Below the pieces are notes generated by a model. It worked only from the letters and a program-made list of their open reading frames with translations, searched no databases and was not told the DNA's origin. DNA of 64,000 nt from NCBI RefSeq assembly GCF_023910625.1, contig NZ_JAAVVW010000003.1:1116001-1180000 (forward strand). Reading direction: 5' to 3'. The position numbers and the translations under genes were made by a program. Origin of the DNA: Limnohabitans sp. (GTDB lineage Bacteria > Pseudomonadota > Gammaproteobacteria > Burkholderiales > Burkholderiaceae_C). Shown here one piece after another: positions 53,961 through 64,000 of the stretch (positions are counted from its first letter, which is position 1; every line of letters starts with the position of its first letter).

Positions 53961-54923
53961 ATGACACAGCCCGCCAAAACCCTCGACATCGTGGCCTTGG
54001 GCGAAGCCATGGTCGAGTTCAACCAAACCCCTGGCCAAGCCCCCGACGAGCCCCCCATGTACCTGCAAGGCTTTGGCGGTGACACCAGCAACGCCGCCAT
54101 TGCCGCAGCGCGGGCAGGCGCACGCGTGGCTTACCTGAGCCGCTTGGGCACCGACCGCTGGGGCGAGCGACTCATGGACTTGTGGCAGCGCGAAAACGTG
54201 GACATCACCAAGGTACTGCATGACGCACAAGCGCCAACCGGCATGTACTTTGTGAGCCACGACGCTCAAGGCCACCACTTCAGTTATGCGCGTGCGGGGT
54301 CGGCGGCCAGCCGCATGCAACCGACAGACCTCGCGCACTGGCAAGACGCCATCGCCAGCAGCCATTGGCTGCACCTGTCGGGCATCTCACTGGCGATCTC
54401 AATCTCGGCCTGCGACACCGCGTTTACCGCCATGGAGCATGCCCGCAACGTCAGCACACGCGTGGCGCTCGACTCGAATTTGCGCTTGTCGCTGTGGCCG
54501 CTGGCCCGGGCGCAGGCCTGCATCCGCCATGCGGTGAGCTTGTGCGATTTGTTCTTGCCCAGCCTCGAAGACATGACCGCCCTCACGGGCCTCACGCAAG
54601 CGCAAGACATCATCGACTGGAGCCATGCCCACGGCGCAGCGCAGGTGGTGCTCAAGCTGGGGGCCGATGGCGCTTTGGCCAGCGACGGCACCCAGCGCCG
54701 CAGCGTGCCGGGTTATGCCGTGCAGGCACGCGACGCCACTGGCGCAGGCGACTGCTTTGCGGGCAACTTGTTGGCGCAACTGTCTTCGGGCCACAACCTG
54801 TGGGACGCCACGGCCTACGCCAACGCCGCAGCCGCCTTGTCGGTGCAGGGCATCGGGGCAGTGAGCCCTTTGCCTGGGCGCGATGCGGTGTTGGACCTGC
54901 TCGATAAAGGCTCACACACATGA
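53961..54923 (+). CDS. kdgK: 2-keto-3-deoxygluconate kinase
   Basis: 320 residues, PfkB family. GFGGDTSNAAIAAARAG near 36, substrate region GMYFVSHDAQGHHFSYAR, and the active-site GDCF: DATGAGDCFAGNLL with catalytic Asp near 258. Phosphorylates KDG to KDPG. Stop overlaps dgoK by 4 bp. KDPG then needs Eda, encoded at 59976-60629. Confidence 0.9.
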   Translation: MTQPAKTLDIVALGEAMVEFNQTPGQAPDEPPMYLQGFGGDTSNAAIAAARAGARVAYLSRLGTDRWGERLMDLWQRENVDITKVLHDAQAPTGMYFVSHDAQGHHFSYARAGSAASRMQPTDLAHWQDAIASSHWLHLSGISLAISISACDTAFTAMEHARNVSTRVALDSNLRLSLWPLARAQACIRHAVSLCDLFLPSLEDMTALTGLTQAQDIIDWSHAHGAAQVVLKLGADGALASDGTQRRSVPGYAVQARDATGAGDCFAGNLLAQLSSGHNLWDATAYANAAAALSVQGIGAVSPLPGRDAVLDLLDKGSHT

Positions 54924-55846
54924 AGACCTCCGCTTCACACCCGTCTTCTTCCCAACGGCCGGTGATCGCCATCGACTGGGGCACCTCTTCGCTGCGTGGT
55001 GCGCGGCTGGGGACCACGGGCCAAGTGCTGGAGTCACGCGCCTGGCCACGCGGTATCCTCACGGTGCCCCCCGGCCAGTTTGAAGCGGTCTTCCTCGAAC
55101 TCTTTGGCGACTGGATGCAAGCCCCAGGTGCGCTGTGCCTGATCTCGGGCATGGCGGGCAGCCGCCAGGGCTGGCAAGAAGCGCCCTACTGCCCCTGTCC
55201 CGCAGGCTTTGCCGAGTTGGGCCAGCACCTGCTGTGGCTGCAGCCCGATCGCATCGCCCTGGTACCGGGCCTGAGCTGCACGAACGCCGACACGCTGAAC
55301 ACCCCCGATGTGATGCGCGGCGAAGAGGTGCAAATTTTTGGTGCATTGCAACTGGCAGGACGCGACAGCGCCACCCTGGTGCTGCCCGGCACGCACAGCA
55401 AATGGGGGCAGGTGCAGGGTGGCCGCGTCACGCAGTTCCAGACCTTCATGACCGGCGAGGTGTTTGCGCTGATGAGTCAGCACTCGATTTTGGGCAAGAC
55501 CCTTGACCTGAACGGGGCCTTCGACGAAGCGACATTTTTGCAAGGCGTGGATCAAAGCCAGCAAACGGGCAGCGTGCTGCACCACCTGTTTGCCGTGCGC
55601 ACGCTGGGCTTGTTTGAGCGCCTCAGCGCGGCCCAATTGCCCAGTTACTTGTCGGGCCTGTTGATTGGTGAAGAGCTGCGCACCCAAAGTCTGTCGCCAT
55701 CGCAGGAGGAGCCCGTGATCCTGATCGGCAGCGAAGCCCTGACCCTGCGCTACACCCTGGCCCTGCAACATCTGGGCGTCGCCTGCCAAAGCCACGGCGC
55801 TGAAGCCACTTGGGCGGGCCTGTTCGCACTGGCATCAACATGCTGA
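54920..55846 (+). CDS. dgoK: 2-keto-3-deoxygalactonokinase
   Basis: 308 residues, DgoK family: IAIDWGTSSLRGARL at 18, MRGEEVQIFGAL near 130, LPGTHSKWGQV near 155, FMTGEVFALMSQHSILG near 175 and LIGSEALTLRYTLAL near 265. Phosphorylates KDGal to KDPGal for DgoA. Confidence 0.92.
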   Translation: MKTSASHPSSSQRPVIAIDWGTSSLRGARLGTTGQVLESRAWPRGILTVPPGQFEAVFLELFGDWMQAPGALCLISGMAGSRQGWQEAPYCPCPAGFAELGQHLLWLQPDRIALVPGLSCTNADTLNTPDVMRGEEVQIFGALQLAGRDSATLVLPGTHSKWGQVQGGRVTQFQTFMTGEVFALMSQHSILGKTLDLNGAFDEATFLQGVDQSQQTGSVLHHLFAVRTLGLFERLSAAQLPSYLSGLLIGEELRTQSLSPSQEEPVILIGSEALTLRYTLALQHLGVACQSHGAEATWAGLFALASTC

Positions 55847-55931
55847 GCCTCGCAAATCACCCCCCTGTAGGAGTCCACCCCGTGGGCGATGGGCGTGGCA
55901 CACGCCCTGAAACATTCAACTACACCCCACC

Positions 55932-56573
55932 ATGACACCATCCTCAAACCCCGCCTCGATCTTGGCCCAAGCCCTGGCCCAACTGCCCCTGATCGCCATC
56001 TTGCGCGGCCTGACTCCTGCCGAAGCTCCGGCCATGGGTGAGGCGCTGGTCAGCAGCGGCTTTGCCATCATCGAGGTGCCCCTCAACTCGCCCGAGCCCT
56101 TCAAAAGCATCACCGCACTGTCTCAGCAATTTCCGCAAACCCTGATCGGCGCAGGCACCGTGCTGAACGCGCAGCAGGTCAAGGAGGTTCACGCGGCAGG
56201 TGGTCGCTTGGTTGTGGCACCCAACTTCAACCCGGCCGTGGTCGCGCAGGCCTTGGCCCTGAACATGGTGGTGCTGCCCGGCGTGGCCACACCCACCGAA
56301 GCCTTTGCCGCACTCGATGCAGGAGCCCATGGGCTCAAGCTCTTCCCGGCCGAGATGATTTCACCCGCCACCGTCAAAGCGATGCGGGCCGTGTTGCCGA
56401 AAGACGCTGCCCTCTTGCCCGTGGGCGGCATCACGCCCGACAACATGGCCGTTTACCGCGCCGCAGGCGCGAGCGGTTTTGGTTTGGGTTCGGCTTTGTA
56501 CGCGCCGGGGCGCAGTGCTGAGCTGGTGCACGAAAAGGCAGCGGCATTTGCGCGGACCTGGCAAGCCACCTGA
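55932..56573 (+). CDS. dgoA: 2-keto-3-deoxy-6-phosphogalactonate aldolase
   Basis: 213 residues. Class I aldolase: Glu in IEVPLNSPEP near 42, Schiff-base Lys in AHGLKLFPAEM near 135, and GGITPDNMAVYRAAGASGFGLGSALY. Splits KDPGal to pyruvate and glyceraldehyde-3-phosphate. 85 bp after dgoK. Distinct from the Eda-type enzyme at 59976-60629. Confidence 0.93.
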   Translation: MTPSSNPASILAQALAQLPLIAILRGLTPAEAPAMGEALVSSGFAIIEVPLNSPEPFKSITALSQQFPQTLIGAGTVLNAQQVKEVHAAGGRLVVAPNFNPAVVAQALALNMVVLPGVATPTEAFAALDAGAHGLKLFPAEMISPATVKAMRAVLPKDAALLPVGGITPDNMAVYRAAGASGFGLGSALYAPGRSAELVHEKAAAFARTWQAT

Positions 56574-56609
56574 GGCCGTTGAAAGGCACAGGGTCTGGGT
56601 CTTTGAAGA

Positions 56610-56897
56610 TCAGGGCAACCGGGTCATGGCCGTGTCGTAGACCAAATTTTTATCGCGTTTTCCCACGGCGATGACCGTGACAAAAACAGTATCGTCATCC
56701 ACCCTGTACACCAACCTGTAACCCGCCTGTCGCAACTTGATCTTGTAGCAGTCGGGCATGTTGGACAAAGCCGCCGATGGCAACCGAGGCTCTTGCAATC
56801 GTTCCAGTAGTTTTTTCTTGATCGGCGCTTTGACGCTGCCATCCAACTTTTGCCATTCGGCCCAGGCCAGCTCGTGAAATCGCAGCTTAAAGGTCAT
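56610..56897 (-). CDS. RelE/ParE-family toxin
   Basis: 95 residues from ATG 56897. RelE fold: LRFHELAWAEWQKLDGSVK, KKKLLERLQEP and the C-terminal YRLVYRVDDDTVFVTVIAVGKRDKNLVY. Ribosome-dependent mRNA endonuclease by family. Overlaps the antitoxin by 11 bp. Confidence 0.88.
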   Translation of the reverse strand: MTFKLRFHELAWAEWQKLDGSVKAPIKKKLLERLQEPRLPSAALSNMPDCYKIKLRQAGYRLVYRVDDDTVFVTVIAVGKRDKNLVYDTAMTRLP

Positions 56898-57132
56898 CGG
56901 GGTTGATCTCGATGAAAGGGCCATTGGCACGCTGTCGAACCAGCTGTGCGTCTTGCAAATCTTCGAGTTGGTTGAGCAACCGCTCAAAATACGCCGCAGG
57001 CACCAAGTAGGCCTCTGGCCGGTTGTGGTTGAGTACCGCTACCGGTTCATCGTCGGCTTGCGCCAAGATGCTGGCGTAATGGCGTTTGAGTTCGGTGACG
57101 CTGATGCTGCTCTTGCTGAGAATCGTGTCCAT
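56887..57132 (-). CDS. Phd/YefM-family antitoxin
   Basis: 81 residues. N-terminal DNA-binding SSISVTELKRHYASIL and DDEPVAVLNHNRPEAYLVP, C-terminal toxin-neutralising tail. Precedes the toxin gene, as usual, and probably represses the pair. Confidence 0.88.
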   Translation of the reverse strand: MDTILSKSSISVTELKRHYASILAQADDEPVAVLNHNRPEAYLVPAAYFERLLNQLEDLQDAQLVRQRANGPFIEINPDDL

Positions 57133-57203
57133 AACGGCCTCCAGTTCGTAAAAGACATTTTAAATGACATTTTCAAAGACGCCAAATTGAATGCCTTTTA
57201 TAT

Positions 57204-58082
57204 TCAGGTCCGCTCCCCCAGTCGCCCATCCCTGAAATCCGCCAACGCCTGGTAAATCTCTTCCTTGGTGTTCATCACAAATGGGCCGTACTGCACGATG
57301 GGTTGCTTGAGCGGTTGGCCCGCCACCAGGATCAGCTTGGCATCGGCACTGGCTTCGATCACCACGCCATCGGCCTGCGGTGTGTTTTTCAAAATGGCCA
57401 TGCGCTGCAGGGGCACGGCCTGCCCTGCGATGCGCACCTCGCCCCGGTACACGTACACAAAGGCGTTGTGGCCTTCGGGCAGTGTTTGCTCAAAACGTGC
57501 GCCCTGCGGCATGTGCACGTCCAGATAAACCGGTTGCGTGATCTCACGGGTCACGGCACCCTGCACGCCGTGGCTGCTGCCTGCGATCACCGTGACGGCC
57601 ACGCCTTCGGGTGTCTGAAACTGCGGCAGCTGCGCGTTCTGGAAATCGCGGTACCAGGGCGCTTGCATTTTTTCGGAGCTGTGCAGGTTCAGCCAGAGCT
57701 GAAAGCCCTCCATCACGCCGTCGGCTTGCTGCGGGATTTCGGAGTGGATCACTCCTTGGCCTGCTGTCATCCATTGCACGCCGCCGTTTTGCAGCAGCCC
57801 TTCGTTGCCCGCGCTGTCGCGGTGCAGCATGCGCCCGGCGATCATGTAGGTCACGGTTTCAAAGCCCCGATGCGGGTGGTCCGGAAACCCGGCGATGTAG
57901 TCGTCCGGCTTGTCGCTGCCAAAGGCGTCGAGCATCAAAAACGGGTCGAGCCGGTGCTGCAGGTCTTGCGTGAGGATGCGGCTGAGCTTGACGCCCGCGC
58001 CATCCGACGTGGCCTGGCCGGTGACCAGGCGTTCGATGGTGCGCGAGACGTTCACGGCGTGTGGGTGGGCAGCTTCAGACAC
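57204..58082 (-). CDS. Pirin-family protein
   Basis: 292 residues, bicupin. Metal site in FPDHPHRGFETVTYMIAG (His, His, Glu) with the distal His in GVIHSEIPQ. C-terminal pirin domain FEQTLPEGHNAFVYVYRGEV. Some members are quercetin 2,3-dioxygenases. Followed by RelE/Phd; no operon link is evident. Confidence 0.88.
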   Translation of the reverse strand: MSEAAHPHAVNVSRTIERLVTGQATSDGAGVKLSRILTQDLQHRLDPFLMLDAFGSDKPDDYIAGFPDHPHRGFETVTYMIAGRMLHRDSAGNEGLLQNGGVQWMTAGQGVIHSEIPQQADGVMEGFQLWLNLHSSEKMQAPWYRDFQNAQLPQFQTPEGVAVTVIAGSSHGVQGAVTREITQPVYLDVHMPQGARFEQTLPEGHNAFVYVYRGEVRIAGQAVPLQRMAILKNTPQADGVVIEASADAKLILVAGQPLKQPIVQYGPFVMNTKEEIYQALADFRDGRLGERT

Positions 58083-58110
58083 AACCGATCCTTTTCAAAA
58101 ACCCAAACGA

Positions 58111-58488
58111 TCAACCGGGACGGTGCAAGGCGCAGATTTTGTTGCCGTCGGGATCGCGCAGGTAGGCCAGGTAAAGCTTGCCTGCGGGGCCTTCACGCAA
58201 ACCGGGTGGGTCTTCGCAAGTGGTGCCGCCGTTGGCCACACCGGCCGCGTGGAAGGCGTCGCCCTGCTCAGGCGATTTGACGGCAAAGCCAATGGTGCTG
58301 CCGTTGCCGTGGCAAGCCGGCTCGCCGTTGATGGGCGTGGTGATGGCAAAAGTGCCGGTGGGGCTGCGGTAGAAATAGCGGTTTTTGTTGGCCACGCCCG
58401 GGCCATGGCCCAAGGTGCCCAACACCGCGTCGTAAAACTTTTTGGAAACTTCCAGGTCATTCACACCCAGCATCACATGACTGAACAT
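58111..58488 (-). CDS. VOC/glyoxalase-fold protein
   Basis: 125 residues from ATG 58488. FSHVMLGVNDLEVSKKFYDAVLG start and LAYLRDPDGNKICALHRP end are typical of the VOC superfamily. No metal set of a specific enzyme can be assigned. 28 bp upstream of the pirin gene, possibly cotranscribed. An upstream frame to 58668 crosses the promoter region and is unlikely. Confidence 0.78.
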   Translation of the reverse strand: MFSHVMLGVNDLEVSKKFYDAVLGTLGHGPGVANKNRYFYRSPTGTFAITTPINGEPACHGNGSTIGFAVKSPEQGDAFHAAGVANGGTTCEDPPGLREGPAGKLYLAYLRDPDGNKICALHRPG

Positions 58489-58691
58489 TGCTTTCTCCGT
58501 TAAAACCCTAAAGTGAGCGAATTCAATTGCGGTCAATGGTACTTGAGATGTTGTGCTGCTGTTGGCGCTGGCCCTCAAAGCCATGGCCACCCCGGACTGC
58601 CTCCCAAAGGTGCCATCTGCGACTGCCACCTTGGTCGCCTTGTGGCAGCATCGCAACCTGAATTTCAAAAATCTGCGAAGGAGACCCCCTG

Positions 58692-59486
58692 ATGCCCCTG
58701 AACAACGCCATTTCTCTCGGCCTGCAAGGCCGCGTGGTCATCGTCACCGGCGCGGCCAACGGCATTGGCGAGGCCTGTGCCCGGCGCTTTGCCGCCGAAG
58801 GCGCCCCTGTGGTGCTGGCCGATGTGAACAGCGAGCGCGGCGCTGCCGTAGCCGCCGAATTGCGCAGCGCAGGCCACAGCGCGGGATTCATGGCCTGCGA
58901 CGTCTCGCGCAAGGCCGATGTGGACGCCCTGGTGGACCATGTGCTGCAGGCCTTTGGCCGCGTGGACGTGCTGGTCAACAACGCAGGCATCTTCCGGGCC
59001 GCCGACTTTCTGGACGTGACCGAAGAAGACTTCGACGCCGTGATCAACGTGAACATCAAGGGCTCGTTCCTGATGGGCCAGGCCGCAGCCCGCGCCATGA
59101 AAAGCACCGGGGGCGGCTCAATCGTCAACATGAGCTCGGTCAACGCGGTGCTGGCCATCCCTAACATCGCCAGCTACAACGTGAGCAAAGGCGGCATCAA
59201 CCAGCTCACCCGCGCCATGTCGCTGGCCCTGGCCGACTTTGGCATTCGGGTCAACGCGGTGGCCCCCGGCACGATTGCCACAGAGTTGGCCCGCCAGGCG
59301 GTGCTGACCAGCGAAGCGGCCGAGAAAAAAATCATGATGCGCACCCCCATGAAACGCCTGGGCGAGCCCGACGAAGTGGCCACAGTGGTGGCGTTTTTGG
59401 CCAGCGATGCGGCCAGCTACATCACGGGCGAGATCGTCACCGTGGACGGCGGGCGCATGGCACTGAACTACACCGTACCTGTATGA
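58692..59486 (+). CDS. SDR oxidoreductase (glucose/ribitol type)
   Basis: 264 residues. [18 protein letters not shown] at 20, NNAG near 97, [21 protein letters not shown] catalytic stretch, [17 protein letters not shown]-terminus. RBS AAGGAG shortly before the ATG. Likely oxidises a sugar or polyol. Divergent from the VOC gene across 203 bp. Confidence 0.82.
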   Translation: MPLNNAISLGLQGRVVIVTGAANGIGEACARRFAAEGAPVVLADVNSERGAAVAAELRSAGHSAGFMACDVSRKADVDALVDHVLQAFGRVDVLVNNAGIFRAADFLDVTEEDFDAVINVNIKGSFLMGQAAARAMKSTGGGSIVNMSSVNAVLAIPNIASYNVSKGGINQLTRAMSLALADFGIRVNAVAPGTIATELARQAVLTSEAAEKKIMMRTPMKRLGEPDEVATVVAFLASDAASYITGEIVTVDGGRMALNYTVPV

Positions 59487-59580
59487 GTCCAAACCCTTTC
59501 ATGCACTTATTGCCCTGCCCAGCAGCGTTGGTGACAATGCGGTGTGCAAACTGTTTTATTCACCCTCCAGGACTCCGACC

Positions 59581-59991
59581 ATGAGACTTCTTCACACCAT
59601 GCTGCGCGTGGGCAACCTTCAGCGCTCGATTGACTTTTACACCCAAGTGCTGGGCATGAAACTTCTGCGTACCTCCGAGAACCCCGCTTATAAATACTCG
59701 CTGGCCTTTCTGGGCTTTGGCAGCAACCCCGACCACGCCGAGCTGGAATTGACCTACAACTGGGGCGTGGAAAGCTACGAGATGGGCACAGCCTATGGTC
59801 ACATCGCGCTGGGCGTGCCCGATGCCTATGCCGCTTGCGAAAAAATCAAAGCCGCAGGCGGCAAGGTCACGCGCGAGGCCGGACCGGTCAAAGGCGGTAC
59901 CACCGTGATCGCCTTTGTGACCGACCCGGATGGTTACAAGGTCGAGCTGATCCAACGGGCCGAGTACGCAGCGGGTCAGGGCTTGCGCTGA
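59581..59991 (+). CDS. gloA: Lactoylglutathione lyase (glyoxalase I)
   Basis: 136 residues. Metal ligands His5 (LLHTMLRV), Glu in [10 protein letters not shown], His in AYGHIALGV, Glu in YKVELIQ. Ni/Co-type length without the Zn-type insertions. Removes methylglyoxal. Its last 16 bp overlap the convergent eda. Confidence 0.95.
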   Translation: MRLLHTMLRVGNLQRSIDFYTQVLGMKLLRTSENPAYKYSLAFLGFGSNPDHAELELTYNWGVESYEMGTAYGHIALGVPDAYAACEKIKAAGGKVTREAGPVKGGTTVIAFVTDPDGYKVELIQRAEYAAGQGLR

Positions 59992-60619
59992 ATCTGGCTG
60001 GCCGCGCGCGCCAGCACTTCAATGCGTGCCCAATCGCCTTGGGCCAGTGCATCGGCGGGCACCAGCCATGAGCCGCCCACACAAGCCACATTGGGCAGAC
60101 TCAAAAAGTCTTGCGCATTGGCTGCGGTCACGCCACCCGTAGGGCAAAACTTCAGATCAAAGAACGGACCGCTCCAGGCCTTGAGCATGGCGGGGCCACC
60201 CGCTTGCATGGCGGGGAAGAACTTGAGTTCGGTGTAACCGTCTTCTTGGGCCATCATGATTTCGCTGCCAGTGGCCACTCCGGGCAGCAATGACAAACCA
60301 TGGTCGCGGCAGGCCTGGCCCACCGTTTTGGTGTAACCGGGGCTCACCGCAAAACGGGCACCCGCTTTGGCCGCTGCGGCCGCATCGGCGGCGCTGCGCA
60401 CGGTGCCCGCACCGACCACGGCTCCGGGCACTTCTTTGGCAATGGCTTCCATGCAAGCCAGCGCCTGCGGGGTGCGCAGCGTGACTTCGAGCATGCGGAT
60501 GCCGCCCGCCACCAGGGCGCGGGCCGTGGGCACGGCATGGGCCACATCGGTGAGCACGATCACCGGGATCACGGGGGCGTCCTGCATGACTTGCAGGGCG
60601 GTCAATCGACCCTTCAGAT

Positions 60620-60629
<10 letters not shown>
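59976..60629 (-). CDS. eda: KDPG/KHG aldolase
   Basis: 217 residues. Glu in [11 protein letters not shown], Schiff-base Lys in [12 protein letters not shown] near 130, [15 protein letters not shown]. Splits KDPG to pyruvate and G3P. Overlaps edd by 10 bp; receives KDPG from both Edd and KdgK. Confidence 0.95.
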
Positions 60630-62461
<1,832 letters not shown>

Positions 62462-62483
62462 GTCTGGACTCCTGGCTGCACTT

Positions 62484-62498
62484 GGTAACTAAATTACA
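62484..62498. promoter_or_regulatory. Candidate HexR operator upstream of edd
   Basis: GGTAACTAAATTACA matches 13 of 15 positions of the HexR consensus TGTAATTAAATTACA. Further GGTAAC half-sites (either orientation) occur near 62507 and 62541. HexR would be released by KDPG. Confidence 0.55.
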
Positions 62499-62585
62499 TC
62501 AGCAATGGTAACCGTGTTCCAGCCTTGGGAGGCAATGGCCAAGTTACCAAAAGGGTACGAGGCGCCGAGGGATATTTGAAGGTGT

Positions 62586-62608
62586 AAAAAAACCCGCCGA
62601 AGCGGGTT
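62586..62608 (-). terminator. Terminator of the small membrane protein gene
   Basis: AACCCGC, CGAA loop, GCGGGTT (62591-62608), with AAAAAA (U-tract on the minus strand) at 62586-62591. Confidence 0.85.
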
Positions 62609-62629
62609 CATCCATGGCCGCAGAGTGCC

Positions 62630-62866
62630 TCACTTGGCCGCTGGAGCAGCCGTGTTGGCCGCCGGGGCATTCGAAGCAGCGGCATCTGCAGCCGATGCGG
62701 GCGCTGGAGCTTGATCTGCAGGTGCAGCCACCGCTGCCGGGGCCGCAGGCGCTGCTTTTTTGCTTTTGGCGATGCCAAAACCCACAGCCAGGCCAATGGC
62801 CAGCACAATCACGGCGACCTAAATGGCCCAGACCACGGTTTGATTGTCATCTTGAGTGTTGGACAT
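62630..62866 (-). pseudogene. Small Ala/Pro-rich membrane protein interrupted by amber codon
   Basis: ATG 62866 has a GGAG site and starts MSNTQDDNQTVVWAI, then TAG (62819-62821). In the same frame the sequence goes on VAVIVLAIGLAVGFGIAKSKK and an Ala/Pro-rich tail to a stop at 62630. Without the TAG it would be a 78-residue protein with one membrane segment and a long periplasmic tail. A GTG at 62812 could restart. Terminator downstream implies the unit was a real gene. Confidence 0.7.
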
Positions 62867-62911
62867 GTTTGTTTTCTCCGAAAATAATGGCACGATTGTA
62901 AAGGGACCCGC

Positions 62912-63535
62912 TTGCACACGAACGACTCTTGCCCTGCTGATGACAAAGATGCGCCAGCACCTGAACAGACATATACCCTCCAGGACGGATTGCTCGACCG
63001 TTTCAGGGCGCAATGCGCAGCGGGACAAGATTTATGGGTGTTTGGCTATGCCTCTTTGCTCTGGCGTCCCGAATTTGAAGCACAAGAGCAGCACCTCAGC
63101 CAGGTCTGGGGCTGGCATCGGGCCTTGAAGATGTGGAGCCGCCTGAACCGTGGTAGCCCTGAATGCCCCGGTCTGGTCTTTGCCCTGGTGCGTGGTGGCA
63201 GCTGCCGGGGAGTGGTTTACCGTGTCGCGCCCGAACTCGCCGATGAGGTGCTGACCCGGCTGTGGGCGCGCGAAATGCCCCTGGACGCGTACACCCCGAG
63301 CTGGCTGAGCTGCGCCACACCCAAGGGCCCGGTCAAGGCGCTGGCCTTCACCTTGCCCGGCAGCAGCCCCAGCTTCACCGGGCAGTTATCACCCGAAACT
63401 TACCGGCAAATCTTCCGGCATGCGCAAGGCCGCTTTGGCACCACACTCGACTACGCACGACAAACCTACACCAGCTTGCTCGCCCACGGCATCGAAGACC
63501 GGACTTTGGCCGAGGTGTTGCGCCATGCCGAATGA
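62912..63535 (+). CDS. ChaC-like gamma-glutamylcyclotransferase
   Basis: 207 residues from a TTG start at 62912; no in-frame ATG or GTG lies nearby and a stop bounds the frame upstream. [13 protein letters not shown] near 43 is the substrate loop; catalytic Glu is in the [14 protein letters not shown] region near 120. Degrades glutathione to 5-oxoproline and Cys-Gly by family. Confidence 0.82.
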   Translation: MHTNDSCPADDKDAPAPEQTYTLQDGLLDRFRAQCAAGQDLWVFGYASLLWRPEFEAQEQHLSQVWGWHRALKMWSRLNRGSPECPGLVFALVRGGSCRGVVYRVAPELADEVLTRLWAREMPLDAYTPSWLSCATPKGPVKALAFTLPGSSPSFTGQLSPETYRQIFRHAQGRFGTTLDYARQTYTSLLAHGIEDRTLAEVLRHAE

Positions 63536-63608
63536 GACGACCCAGCGCCGGGTGGCCTCATCTGATCACGCCTCCAACAGTGCACGACAGACGCCTATAC
63601 TTGTTGCC

Positions 63609-64000
63609 ATGAATATCGCCGACCTGCGAAAGAGCTACGAAAAAGCCGAGCTCAACGAAACCGCCTCGCATGCTGACCCACTCCAGCAATTTGAGCAATG
63701 GCTCAATGAAGCCATCTCTGCCGAAGTGCCAGAGCCCAACGCCATGACGCTGGCCACCGTGTCCAGCAACCTGCGCCCCAGCACGCGGGTGGTGCTGATC
63801 AAAGGTCTGGACGCGCGCGGCATCGTCTGGTACACCAACTACGACAGCCAGAAAGGCCAGGAGTTGGCAGGCAACCCCTTTGCCGCCCTGCAGTTTCATT
63901 GGGTTGAGCTCGAACGCGTGGTACGCATCGAAGGCCGGGTCGAGAAGGTCAGCGCCGAAGAAAGCGACGCCTACTTTCACAGCCGCCCGCTCGATTCGCG
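63609..64000 (+). CDS. pdxH: Pyridoxamine 5'-phosphate oxidase, 5' part
   Basis: 130 codons visible, open at the right edge. [16 protein letters not shown] start, [56 protein letters not shown] and SHSRPLDSR-like end [13 protein letters not shown]-dependent synthesis of pyridoxal phosphate. 73 bp after the ChaC gene. Confidence 0.95.
   Translation, partial: MNIADLRKSYEKAELNETASHADPLQQFEQWLNEAISAEVPEPNAMTLATVSSNLRPSTRVVLIKGLDARGIVWYTNYDSQKGQELAGNPFAALQFHWVELERVVRIEGRVEKVSAEESDAYFHSRPLDS

Noticed and set aside
59976..59991. Overlap of gloA and eda as a sign of misannotation
   Set aside because: Both families end at their usual points; it is a convergent 16-bp overlap.

Overview
The window is about 60-62 percent GC, gene-dense, and has the gene repertoire of a Burkholderiales betaproteobacterium, most likely Comamonadaceae and perhaps a freshwater Limnohabitans-like organism. 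Supporting features are a Bug/TctC binding protein, DctPQM TRAP uptake, a core-MetE methionine synthase, a BktB-like thiolase, a full Entner-Doudoroff branch and many sugar-acid genes. No rRNA or tRNA was seen, so the placement rests on protein families remembered, not on a search.

Region by region. 1-6474 (all minus): a pyrimidine salvage block, with upp, then a BMP-type ABC importer (binding protein, double ATPase, two permeases) ending in cytosine deaminase codA, which leaves the window. 6475-9157: a decaying surface-glycosylation locus in which a SPINDLY-type TPR/O-GlcNAc-transferase gene carries a nonsense codon, a frameshift and a deletion that joins it to a methyltransferase domain. 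9208-25796: mostly housekeeping and acyl-CoA genes (SDRs, NUDIX, orphan HPt, DusC, GNAT, two multiheme cytochromes c, thiolase, 2OG-Fe dioxygenase, MesD-like methionine synthase, LLM oxidoreductase, acyl-CoA ligase, an HTH-receiver regulator, EttA).

25880-39019 (all minus) is the accessory island: a Type I restriction-modification locus whose hsdR-hsdS pair is separated from hsdM by a KAP-family NTPase, a GIY-YIG/DUF4357 nuclease, an AlbA_2/RloA-like ATPase, a DUF3037 protein, a decayed paralogue tail, an AbrB-type protein, and an MNT nucleotidyltransferase plus HEPN pair. A DnaQ-like exonuclease follows hsdM. Four-base ATGA overlaps tie hsdR-hsdS, KAP-GIY-YIG-AlbA_2 and MNT-HEPN-hsdM together. 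This is the best candidate in the window for an undescribed composite defence system. hsdR also holds two in-frame 20-bp palindromes resembling the neisserial dRS3 repeat.

39212-64000: transport and sugar-acid catabolism. It includes a TctC protein, RhlE helicase, gluconokinase, an enolase-superfamily dehydratase, a GntR/FCD-controlled TRAP transporter, an IlvD/Edd-family aldonate dehydratase with a DenD-like dehydrogenase, a kdgK-dgoK-dgoA cassette, a Phd/RelE toxin-antitoxin pair, pirin, VOC and SDR proteins, gloA, and edd-eda behind a candidate HexR box. A small membrane protein gene interrupted by an in-frame amber codon, a ChaC-like cyclotransferase and the 5' part of pdxH close the window. 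Together these genes would import sugar acids, dehydrate them to 2-keto-3-deoxy acids, phosphorylate and cleave them, and send pyruvate and glyceraldehyde-3-phosphate into central metabolism.
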